From NCBI GenBank assembly GCA_029582155.1, contig CM055895.1, positions 8,844,044 to 8,908,043 of the forward strand: a DNA stretch of 64,000 nt, written 5' to 3'. This DNA comes from Panopea generosa (Eukaryota; Mollusca; Bivalvia; Adapedonta; Hiatellidae). Both the position numbers and the translations under genes were made by a program. Shown here piece by piece: positions 45,801 through 54,509 of the stretch (within the stretch, counting starts at the first letter, position 1; the number at the start of each line of letters is the position of its first letter). The notes beneath the pieces were generated by a model. That model worked only from the letters and a program-made list of their open reading frames with translations. It was not told the origin of the DNA and did no database searches.

Positions 45801-48800
45801 CACCCCCAAGGCTCCAGGGGAGGGGACCATGCAATTCACAATTTTGGTTCACACTTAGGTACCAAAGCTGCATACACATTTCATAAGGACTGAGCTTACG
45901 GTTTTTGAGAAGGACCCAAAACTGTTTATGTATGCACAACGGATGAAGCAGAAGGACAAAGACGTCCAAAAGGCGATCACAAAAGGTCCCTTAAGATAAA
46001 GTCTCAGGTGACCTAAAAATAAGGCATATGTGGACAGCTTTTTATCATTTATATATTTGTCTATCTAAAATTGTCAAACGGCTCCTAAGAGATGTGCAAT
46101 ATGTCACACTAACCAGATATGCAAGGAATTTTATTAATAAGAAATGGCCCTACATTAGATCAGTAGTGTGCTTAATAGAATGTTGGCTGCTCATGCCAGA
46201 GGTAGTGAGTTCAATCCCCTGCTTGACTCAATGCCTCTCTAAAAACAAATCAGTACTGATTCTGTCCAGGAGGTCAACTGGAGAATGGTTCATATAAACC
46301 TCCAGCTTTCTTCACAATCAAGCTAAAATAATTAGTATAAACTAAACTAAAATCAATATGACATAGGTACTCCGGAATATTATGCACAAATGACTGAGGT
46401 TTGAGTATCCCTTTGTGTGACATGTTTCAGTTTTTACACAGTTAAAAATTATGACAAATAGTAATAAAATAAAACCAAGGAGATGTTCCCATTACAGTTT
46501 GTTTTCAACCATTTCACTTGAAATACCTACTATGTTAAACATTATTTGAATAAAATAACAAAATACAAGTATATGTTAGCCTGTAAAGCTATAAAAGTGA
46601 AGTTTAAGATCTCGATGATTGATGAATGTTTGCTTCATCAAAACAAACTTGGAGATGTTCACATAATAAAACATGGTTTAACATAACAAAAGTGGAACTC
46701 CCTGTAATCTACTTTGTCATAGTCTGGCGCATTTAATTTTGTATCTATATTGGAAAGGGGCTTTGTTTGCATGTTTGAATACTTTGCCTCATTTTTATAC
46801 CATTGAGGGCTAAAAGAAGACCAGCTACATGTAACCTAACCACTCTTTCCTTTGATCCTGGAAGGTTAACCAGTACTCGAGCATACCAATCTCTGCAAGT
46901 AGCTGGTAACTTTCCCTCTTGAATCAATGGTATGAGATGAATTACAACGAGATGCAATGTTGTATATAAATCATCATCGTCAAGCAACTACCGAGTAAGC
47001 TAATCGCGGGCTTTGCTAAAAGTTTGATACAATGTGAAATTTATATATCAGAAAATAAAGAGGAAAATTATTAATACTAGTACCTGTTATGACATTATAC
47101 TCTTGTCGGACTGGGTAATCTCTAGGTACACCTGGACCCAACATATTGCCGAGTTTATTGTGTATTCTATTGTACTGGGTGAAATAACTGGGTGGATTCT
47201 GGTCCACTTTTATAGTCTCCTTCATGTCCGCACCCTCGGTTTGATCTATTCTATTGACTAGAGATGTTAGATGTAATCTATTGGCCTGAAATAAAACAGA
47301 GTAAGACATTTTAAAAAGAGCAATGAAGCCTAAATAGTTGATTACATCATGTATATATCACATTGTTTGAATGGTGGAGACCTCAGAGTAAATCTGAGTA
47401 AAACCACCGTCCTTCCATAAGTTACGAGCAAAATATCACTCATAAAGTTCTTAAACCAAGCAGGTTTGAATTCCTCGACATCAGTAGTGAGAGGTAAGTG
47501 GTCATTAGACTATAATGATGATGATTTTATTTATTGTTGCCACCGATTTCCCATATGGGTAATGCCTCAAGAAGAGTATAAGTAATTTTAGATTTTTGGA
47601 GGAAAGTGCAGAGATTGTAGCATCCATGGTTCTTTTTTATGCCCAGTGTAAAGCACTGATACATGGAACCTTGATTTTTGTTAAAGTCTCATCCGAAAGA
47701 CTAATAAGTATATTTAGTTGGAGGAATGAGAGATCGAACTTGTGACCCCTGGGTCCAAGGCCTTAACCACTGGACCACTGATCCTACCAAATTGGTCATT
47801 ATATGACAGACAACGCCTTATCATTTAGGATGCTACCAGGAGTGTTGTTACCAGGCAATTAAGATATCATAAAACAGTGTGTATATGTGTATGTGTCTGG
47901 GAGGCTTATTTGAGTACAACACAGGCCTTCTGAAACAGCAGGTTCACTTGGTGCAAATAATGTCTCCAGCAATTGTCCTTGCAGTACAGTGTCGACATTG
48001 CAGTTGGGTGTTCAGTTTGCCAGTTACGTAGAAAGATGGTGGTTTTTCTCAAATTCATTCTCAGGTTTTCCTCTACCAATATGGTGTTAAACTCAATTCC
48101 AAAAAAAAAAAAAAGAAAAAATGACTAATATAGTGTTTAGGACATTCAGTATAATCATAATAAGTATTCAAAAATTAAACTTCTTTTATAATCCTGATAC
48201 ATAACAATTATTATATTAATACAGTTTGTGGTACCGAGGAATACAGCTGAAAACATTTTGAAAAAAAATGAAAGCTTCAAGGCCATGTTGAAGAGTAGTT
48301 CTATTTAAATGGTATGAAGGATAATCAGCATATCTGTATTATTAAACTCATCATTGGAAACCCACGTGTGTCAACTCTGATACTCTCCATCCATCACCCG
48401 TGGGATATAACACTTGTTTTGCGTTGTTTCTACCAAGCCACAACAAAACCATATGATTGGTTCTGTTTGCAATTTCATTTAGGGAACGTTATCCAATCGC
48501 AACGCTAGTTTCATACAAACAGCATATTGATAAGACGTAAGCTGTATTTTGTTCTGTTCTGTTGAAATAAAATGACGCAGAGCTAGCGTAATTTCCCATG
48601 GGTGATAAATGGAGAGTATCGGAATGGATTACGCGTGGGTATCCGACGATGTATGAAACTATGTAATATGCAAACTGTATGCAACTTTTAACACTAATCT
48701 GACAGAGGCGTGGCTTCCTATAGGCACTGTAGGCACGTGCCTACACCTTTTTCTGGAAAATCGAAAAAATAAAAGTGCCAAAAATGCAATAAATATCTGA

Positions 48801-51800
48801 CCCCTAGTGGAGTAGGGGGTAAACTATAACGATTGTAACACCTGTTATATGTAAATAGTAGCCACTTGAAACCATGGGACAGAAGTTATTTCATTTCCCC
48901 TTTTATTAATGTGAACATACCATAAAATATTACATTTATTATCAATTTATTTGGTTATAAAACAGTGAATTCAATGTTAATATTAAGGATAACCAGGCCC
49001 CTAAAATATTCGTCAAAACACACCAATGACAGTCTAGCTGAAATTTTATACAAGGGAATATTGCCATGGACTACCGCGCCTACACATCATTTTCAACCAA
49101 GCTATGCCCCTGTCTGGTATTCATTGAGTTAGGTTTTTATGATATCATAACTCACAGGAATCAGATTATCGATCCAGGGGTTGTGTGTTTGAATCCCTGC
49201 CCGGCAACAATCTCCGCAATGATTAATATACGACATTGTGTCTCAATGACACTCGTCTCTCACTGTTGATTCAAGTGGGGAAGTTATTGATCAGTTACTT
49301 GCAGAGATGTGGGTGTGCTCAAGTACTGGTTAACTTTCCAGGACCCCAGGAAAGAGTGATTAAGTTAACTGATTGTATGTAAGCATAAAATTGATGAAAT
49401 AAAAATATGCTAGATATTAAAACAAACAAAACTCACAGGAATGATTGGTTTCTCCATGTAAGTTCCGGTGTAATGAGTATTCCACTCCGGAATTGGCTCC
49501 TGAGGACTGTCCAGCTTGATCTGGGATTTATGCATTGATGGACACAGTGGGGGTCGCCGCACAGGATTCAAACTTTTACTGCCACTAAAGTTCTGTAAAG
49601 AAAATATAACAGAAATATGTATAATACTGTTTATAGGAAACATTATTGTATGAAATATATGGACACATAAGTCAGATCTGAACAAAACAGAATGAAACAG
49701 AATTGATTGTAACAGATTGCAAGCGAGTGGGTGGGTGGGTGAGTGAGTTAGTGAGTAGGTGGATGGGTTTTGGGTGAGTGAGTGAGTGAATGTGTGAGTG
49801 AGTGAGTGAGTGAATGTGTGAGTGAGTGAGTGAGTGAGTGAGTGAGTGAGTGAGTGAGTGAGTGAGTGAGTGAGTGAGTGAGTGAGTGAGTGAGTGAGTG
49901 AGTGAGTGAGTGAGTGAGTGAGTGAGTGAGTGAGTGAGTGAGTGAGTGAGTGAGTGAGTGAGTGAGTGAGTGAGTGAGTGAGTGAGTGAGTGAGTGAGTG
50001 AGTGAGTGAGTGAGTGAGTGAGTGAGTGAGTGAGTGAGTGAGTGAGTGAGTGAGTGAGTGAGTGAGTGAGTGAGTGAGTGAGTGAGTGAGTGAGTGAGTG
50101 AGTGAGTGAGTGAGTGAGTGAGTGCATGGTTGTTGTTATCGACCAAGCAGTTAATTCAAGTATATCAATGGAAACATTTTTAAAATCAGCAAAATGGTAG
50201 ATACATGTATGTGTAAGCAGAATTATCAGGGCAAAAGAAACTAGGTAAATCTGGCCAGCTCAGATGGTAATGGGTGTCCAGTGGTTTCAAGTGCCAATCC
50301 CCATCCAACCACAGTCTTTATTTTATAATGGATTGGTCATAAACTTTGTTCTAAAGCCAAGAGTCTCCCATGTCTGAATATGTGAGGAAGTAGCCATTGA
50401 CTTCGAGATATAGAGTAATACTAGTATTGGTAACCACCTAACAGATCCAAGAAATGATGATAAGACCCAAGGAATGATGATAAGACCCATAGATAGACAC
50501 AAGGAATGATGATTATATCCAACGAATGATTATTAGACCCAATGAATGATGATTAGACCTAGGATAGACCCAAGGAATGATGATTATATCCAAAGAATGA
50601 TGATTATATCCAAGGAATGATGATTATATCCAAGGAATGGTGATTAGACCCAAGGAATGATGATTAGACCCAAGGAATAGTGATTAGACCCGAGAAATGA
50701 TGATTATATCCGAGGAATGGTGATTAGACCCAAGGAATAGTGATTAGACCCAAGGAATGGTGATTTTATCCAAGGAATGGTGATTAGACCCAAGAAATGA
50801 TGATTAGACCCAAGGAATGGTGATTATATCCAATGAATGATGATTATATCCAAGGAATGGTGATTAGACCCAAGGAATGATGATTAGACCCAAGGAATGG
50901 TGATTAGACCCAAGGAATGATGATTATATCCAATGAATGATGATAAGACCCAAGTAATGATAATTAGACGTCTCACTACACAGTTACACCCCTTTTTTTT
51001 CCACAGTAACATGATTCTTACGCTAAAAAACAAGGCCTATGTAATTTAGAAATATTTTCAAAATGGTTCATAGTAGTTGTGATTTCTTGCTGCAGATGAG
51101 TAGAGCAAAAGTTGGTATAGCATATACATGCACTGCAATAAAACATATCACATCTGTTAAAAAAGTGACTTTTATAGGATTTCAACATATGCATGTATTT
51201 ATGAGCATTTGAGGATTTCTTTTTTCAAAAAATCTCAGGGTGTCACTGCACCCTCTTTCAAAATTAAACGTGGTCAACCTACCAGTTATTGTGCATTTTT
51301 ATGTGGGTTTACAGTCACGCTATGAAAAAAAACCAACTATTCTATGTGGAATTCTTTTTTTACCATGGAATCCTAGACCTTATTTTATAAAGAACAAAGA
51401 ACAAAATTCAACTGTGTAGTGAAACCTTAGACCCAAGGAATGATGATGAGATGCACTGGCCGCCATTACAACGCATGCAGAAGGTTGTGGGTTCTATCCC
51501 TTGCTGGGTTATACAAAAAACTTGAAAAATAGCACTAGAAGCTTCTTTGCTTGGTGCTCAGCATTTTGAGGGAAGTTTTAGGTCTGGTCGGCCCAGTGTC
51601 AGTATAATATGACCGGGTGAGGTATTATACCATGCGTCTGCAGCATCATACGTCATTGTGGCAGCACTCAGAATACTGTTTCAAGTAAACATCTTCCTGA
51701 TATGACTGAACAATTGTTAAAAGAAACACTAAACACCATACAACAACAAACACTAAAATATTGTTGAATATTGTTGAAACAAGGCACTAAAGGGGGACTT

Positions 51801-53221
51801 GGGGAGGGTTGGTTGTATTAGGGGCTTGGTTTGGAGAGCAGTGCACTTTTCAGTAGCTTGCACCAAAGCTTTAATGCAGAGTTGCAAAATGTGACCTTTT
51901 TACACTGCAATATAACTTTGACTTTGAAGTTAGGAACCTGATATGTTACATACTGCCTCTATTCATAATAGAATAGTAGAATTAAAAAGCATAATGACCT
52001 AGAACCTTGGAATTTTACAGGTTTCTAACAACAAATAATAAAACCTCAAAATCATCAGCATAAATCAGAATCCATTGATCAAGGGCGTAGCTTGGCTGAA
52101 AACAATGTGTAGGCACAGTAACTGTTGTAGTGAGGTGCGTGGACATGCTCCCCCAAAAATTGTTTTCAGTTAGGCTGTCATAGGTGAGTTTTGTCATATA
52201 TTTCTGATGTTTTTAGAGGCCTAAGTATCCTTAATATTAACCTTGAATTCAGTTTAATAACCAAATAAATTCATAAAATGATGTTAAATATCTGGATCAT
52301 ATTCAATGGTTTTTTGTTGCGAATTTATAGTTTATCCCTCTACCCTCCCCAAGGGGTCGATTTTTTATTACGTTTTTGGCATTTTATATTTTATATTTTC
52401 AGACAAGTGAAAGGCACAGAGCTACAGTGCCTATAAGAAGCTACACCCCGGTTGATGATTGTACATACTAATGAAATTGTAAACTAATATAAATGTTAAA
52501 TTTCTTATCTCAGGTTTAATTAGCTCTCCTACGAAATTTTGTTTCATGGTAATGCTCTTTAGATTATCAGGATTATGCCATTTAAAATTGATTATTATTC
52601 ATGTAATTACCTGTATATATAATAGATGCAATAAGATATTAAACTAAACTAACTGGGGTATACAGTTCGAGACTGTTCACTACTCAGTCCTAAATGATTA
52701 ATAGAATGATACGATTTACAGAAGGAAAGGTTCATTGTAGAATATATTTTGGCGTGTTTAATTGGAGACTATACTGCCTCTATTCTAACTTGAAAACAAG
52801 TGTTTCTCATTCTGTAAATGCTGAAATAAATGTAAAAATCTCAAACTGCATTAAGAATTTAAAAATTCAAAGCAGGGATTGATGTCCAGTGGACAGAGTG
52901 TTGGCTACTCACACTAGAGGTTGTGGGTTTCTATCCCCAGCCTTGAGTCGTTGGCCTCTTCAAAACAAGACTCAGTACTGGTTCTTCTTAAATATATGTT
53001 TTTTATATGAATCCTTGAATGACCATATGTACAGAGTTCAGCATGTACCCTCCCCCACACCCTTTATAATCTCAAAAAACAATTTAATCCCATGTTTTTA
53101 TGAGTCACTACTCCATGGCAACATATATAACAATTGAAATAAGTTACGAAAAACGAAGAAAGAAAGTGGCACACATACAAGTACTTACAGAAAGTTTATA
53201 CATTGTTGAAACAGTCAGCAT
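42799..53221 (-). CDS. Unrecognised 163-aa protein, four coding exons
   Basis: Exons in transcription order: 53221-53189, 49592-49437, 47285-47084, 42899-42799. All junctions are GT/AG and phases match (0, 0, 1), giving 492 nt, 163 aa plus stop. The protein starts MLTVSTMYKLS after an in-frame upstream stop. It continues through a Pro-rich part (NPVRRPPLCPSMHK, PQEPIPEWNTHYTGTY), a NPPSYFTQYNRIHNKLGNM block and a VPRDYPVRQEYNVITG block, and ends in a basic tail finishing HTSILG. There is no signal peptide or membrane segment. The short, Pro/Tyr/Asn-rich make-up recalls small ciliary microtubule-associated proteins, but that is only an impression and I do not recognise the family. The two middle exons are well supported. 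The first exon is short and the last can also be read in another frame. Confidence 0.68.
43050..43150 (+). mobile_element. SINE family S3 fragment
   Basis: Short S3 head and body piece (ggtttgattcccagtctggt, cataccaaagacatgaaaaa) abutting the satellite. Confidence 0.6.
43157..45070 (+). repeat. CACTA/CACTG pentamer-based satellite, 1.9 kb
   Basis: Built almost wholly of CACTA, CACTG, CACAA and related pentamers. The left third is irregular. At 44150-44460 a unit of roughly 100 bp or more recurs (tacactggactgcac with tacaaag). At 44500-44990 there is a regular 40-bp unit (caccacaatacactacatca plus cactacactgcactacacta). The long ORFs it creates (354 and 324 codons of His/Tyr/Thr/Leu) are low-complexity artefacts. 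It lies in the last intron of the minus-strand gene, near its terminal exon. Confidence 0.95.
45160..46021 (-). mobile_element. R-D-related element in reverse orientation
   Basis: The right end gtctcaggtgacctaaaaa is close to the inverse of the R-D head TTTTTAGCTCACCTGAG. The interior has imperfect modules (cttatatagattt with aaagtaggcccc; accaaagctgcatac with ggactgagcttacggttttt). ORFs on both strands here are repeat-derived. Confidence 0.55.
46160..46355 (+). mobile_element. SINE family S4 copy
   Basis: tagaatgttggctgctcatg, GTGAGTTCAATCCCC, gcctctctaaaaacaa, ggttcatataaacctccagc, attagtataaactaaac. Confidence 0.78.
46790..47010 (-). mobile_element. SINE family S2 copy
   Basis: Inverted S2 with ataccattgagggctaaaag, ccagtactcgagcatacc and cttgaatcaatggtatgag, ending in a degraded head (accgagtaagctaatc). 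Confidence 0.75.
47084..47285 (-). CDS. Minus-strand gene, third exon
   Basis: 67 codons plus one base between acceptor ttatttcag and donor CAG|GTACTA. Begins ANRLHLTSLVNRIDQTEG and contains DQNPPSYFTQYNRIHNKLG. Composition is protein-like and no repeat is recognised. Confidence 0.8.
47370..47510 (-). mobile_element. SINE family S1 copy, partial
   Basis: Inverted body (ggagacctcagagtaaatct, ccaccgtccttccataagtt) and B-box side (caggtttgaattcctcgac). Confidence 0.7.
47525..47790 (-). mobile_element. SINE family S5 copy
   Basis: The minus strand starts ggatcagtggtccagtggtt, then AAGTTCGATCTCTC (tRNA-like A and B boxes), and runs into a body with ttagtctttcggatgag and cataaaaaagaaccatgg. Confidence 0.65.
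47990..48105 (+). mobile_element. SINE S1 tail fragment
   Basis: gtttgccagttacgtagaaa, ggtggtttttctcaaattca and a poly-A end. Confidence 0.6.
48349..48651. mobile_element. 303-bp MITE with about 62-bp inverted ends
   Basis: The left arm contains cccacgtgtgtcaac, GATACTCTCCATCCATCACC and cgtgggatataac. The reverse complement of the right arm contains cccacgcgtaatcc, GATACTCTCCATTTATCACC and catgggaaattac. The interior is not coding. The element at 8479-8606 has the same ends. Confidence 0.75.
48705..49111 (+). mobile_element. GGCGTGGCTT-ended element (inverse copy at 52082-52449)
   Basis: Begins gaggcgtggcttcctatagg, caggcactgtaggcac, and ends accaagctatgcccc. The interior shares ctatagtttatcc-type and ttaatattaaggataa-type blocks with the inverse copy. 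Non-autonomous DNA element. Confidence 0.6.
49135..49430 (+). mobile_element. SINE family S2 copy
   Basis: GTGTTTGAATCCCTGCCCGG, caatgattaatatacgacat, cactgttgattcaagtggg, caagtactggttaactttcc and a tail ending at attaaaacaaacaaaactc. It abuts the exon 49437-49592 boundary. Confidence 0.8.
49437..49592 (-). CDS. Minus-strand gene, second exon
   Basis: 52 codons, phase 0 on both sides, between acceptor tttctttacag and donor CCT|GTGAGT. Encodes NFSGSKSLNPVRRPPLC, then KSQIKLDSPQEPIPEW and HYTGTYMEKPIIP. Not a recognised repeat. Confidence 0.8.
49725..50124 (+). repeat. GAGT tetranucleotide microsatellite, about 400 bp
   Basis: A GGGT/GAGT mixed lead-in is followed by about 307 bp (49818-50124) of uninterrupted GAGT units. 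Minus-strand ORFs of Ser-Leu-Thr-His repeats are artefacts. Confidence 0.97.
50443..50969 (+). repeat. 20-bp minisatellite, about 26 units
   Basis: Units of exactly 20 bp in two versions, GATGATTAGACCCAAGGAAT and GATGATTATATCCAAGGAAT, intermixed without an obvious order. One further unit (51427-51446) lies beyond the inserted element at 50970-51426. Confidence 0.93.
50970..51426. mobile_element. MITE inserted in the 20-bp minisatellite
   Basis: The left end GTCTCACTACACAGTTACAC and the inverse of the right end GGTTTCACTACACAGTTGAA share TCACTACACAGTT exactly. The element is flanked by TTAGAC on both sides (50964-50969 and 51427-51432), a sequence that belongs to the minisatellite unit, so the target duplication is visible against the array. 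No coding capacity. Confidence 0.72.
51445..51750 (+). mobile_element. SINE family S3 copy, near full length
   Basis: Head gccgccattacaacgcatgc, GTGGGTTCTATCCC, then gaagcttctttgcttgg, cagtataatatgaccggg and the accatacaacaacaaac tail. Confidence 0.85.
51790..52010 (-). repeat. Inverse copy of the 25255-25560 repeat
   Basis: The minus strand reads gtaacatatcaggttcctaa, then aagtcaaagttatattgc and gtaaaaaggtcacattttg, matching the intron 14 copy. Confidence 0.6.
52082..52449 (-). mobile_element. Inverse copy of the 48705-49111 element
   Basis: Plus strand starts agggcgtagcttggctgaaa and ends cagtgcctataagaagctac then acccc. The interior blocks appear in the opposite order to the first copy. 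Confidence 0.6.
52875..53010 (+). mobile_element. SINE family S4 copy
   Basis: gtccagtggacagagtgttg, GGGTTTCTATCCCCAGCC, gcctcttcaaaacaag, ctcagtactggttctt. Confidence 0.72.
53189..53221 (-). CDS. Minus-strand gene, candidate first coding exon
   Basis: Encodes MLTVSTMYKLS, ending at TCT|GTAAGT at phase 0, which fits the next exon. An in-frame TAA lies upstream. The exon is so short that the assignment rests only on donor quality, phase and position. Confidence 0.45.
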
Positions 53222-54280
53222 TTCAGTTACCAGATGAACAGAAAAAAAAACATTGTTTTCTTAAGATTGAATATAAAAATAATTTAGGACATGTCACCAT
53301 TGCATAGAGTTAATAAATACTGATAAAGCTAAAAAGAATAAAAATAATCCCAAATGTAATTACCTGTGATAGTAAATTAATATCCTCAATTAATTGTTTT
53401 TAATACCGTTAATTTACCTTAAATGGAAAACATTTTTAATCCTTCAGAAGATTTATATTTTCGCACAAATCTTTACACACTGTTCATACAAGTGTCTTGT
53501 GGGAATAGAATTCGCAAAGTACATGTTAAATGGTCTTATCTAGTGATCGCCCATTTTGGTTTTCAATATCAATACCCCCAATACTAATCAATTGAAAATC
53601 TGGCATCTAAGAGGATTTTAATTGAGTGCTCATTATGCAGGTTGTACAAATGGTTGGGTTTTCAATGTGTGGAGAGAAAAAAAGATCTGCATTATATTCA
53701 GTTTAAATAGACATAAATATATTTATAATGTCAGAAAGAGAATTTATATTAAATATCTTATTTTATCTAAATGTTAAGTCATGCTCTTTCTACGTGTGGT
53801 GCAGACCATTTATTTAAATATTGACAGAATTACGCCAGTAGGGAACTAATCCTATAACTACACCTAAATGACATTGGAAACCGGTGTATAGTTTCTGTAT
53901 TGACAATCTATATCAATAAACGCTCAATGGCTCGTGGTTTATATATTCATTCAAGTTACAATATTTAAGAATAGGACCTTTCAAGCGGCCTTTAATAAAA
54001 CTGACCATAAACTAGCGTATATGCAGTTTTGAAAAGTTGGATATAGGTGAGTATAGAACCGATATGGATCACGATATCTACTGACATAAAAAGTATTTAA
54101 GAGGCTTATGTATAATATGATTGTCACCAAAATAGTTTATTTCAACACAGCAGGCTTTAATGCTTGCAGTAAATACAGATATATGCAGTTAAACGTTACG
54201 AAAAGTAGAAATTATTATGTGGAGCTTCTTTCTTTTGAATACAAAAAAAAAAATTATTATGTAATTGTTTAATTTTTTTT
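53222..54280. other. Upstream of the minus-strand gene, no gene seen
   Basis: AT-rich. If the first exon at 53221 is right, the promoter lies here. I found no convincing core promoter element. Confidence 0.3.
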
Positions 54281-54281
54281 T

Positions 54282-54505
54282 TAATTTTCAACAAATTTCA
54301 GGTTATATTTATGGCATTTCAAGTTTTATTGGCGGAGGAAGAGCTCAGAATGAATCTGAGTAAAACCACTGTCCTTCCACAAGTAACTGGCAAACTTTCT
54401 CACATAAAGTTTTTGGAAGAAGTGGGACTCGAACCTAAGACCTTAGCTGTAAGAGGTAAGTGACCTTGAGACAATGCCTTAGACTACTCGGCCACGGAGG
54501 ACCTT
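54282..54505 (-). mobile_element. SINE family S1 copy, full length
   Basis: Complete inverted S1. The minus strand starts GGTCCTCCGTGGCCGAGTAG, has GGTTCGAGTCCCAC, and ends with the ccaataaaacttgaaatgcc tail. Confidence 0.88.
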
Positions 54506-54509
54506 TTTT

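Noticed and set aside
45574..45969. 131-codon minus-strand ORF
   Set aside because: It sits inside the R-D-related repeat. An overlapping ORF on the other strand is equally open.
49672..50146. Minus-strand ORFs of repeated Thr-His-Ser-Leu
   Set aside because: Pure translation of the GAGT microsatellite.
43157..51446. CRISPR-like arrays
   Set aside because: The repeats are contiguous satellites or minisatellites without unique spacers, in an animal genome.
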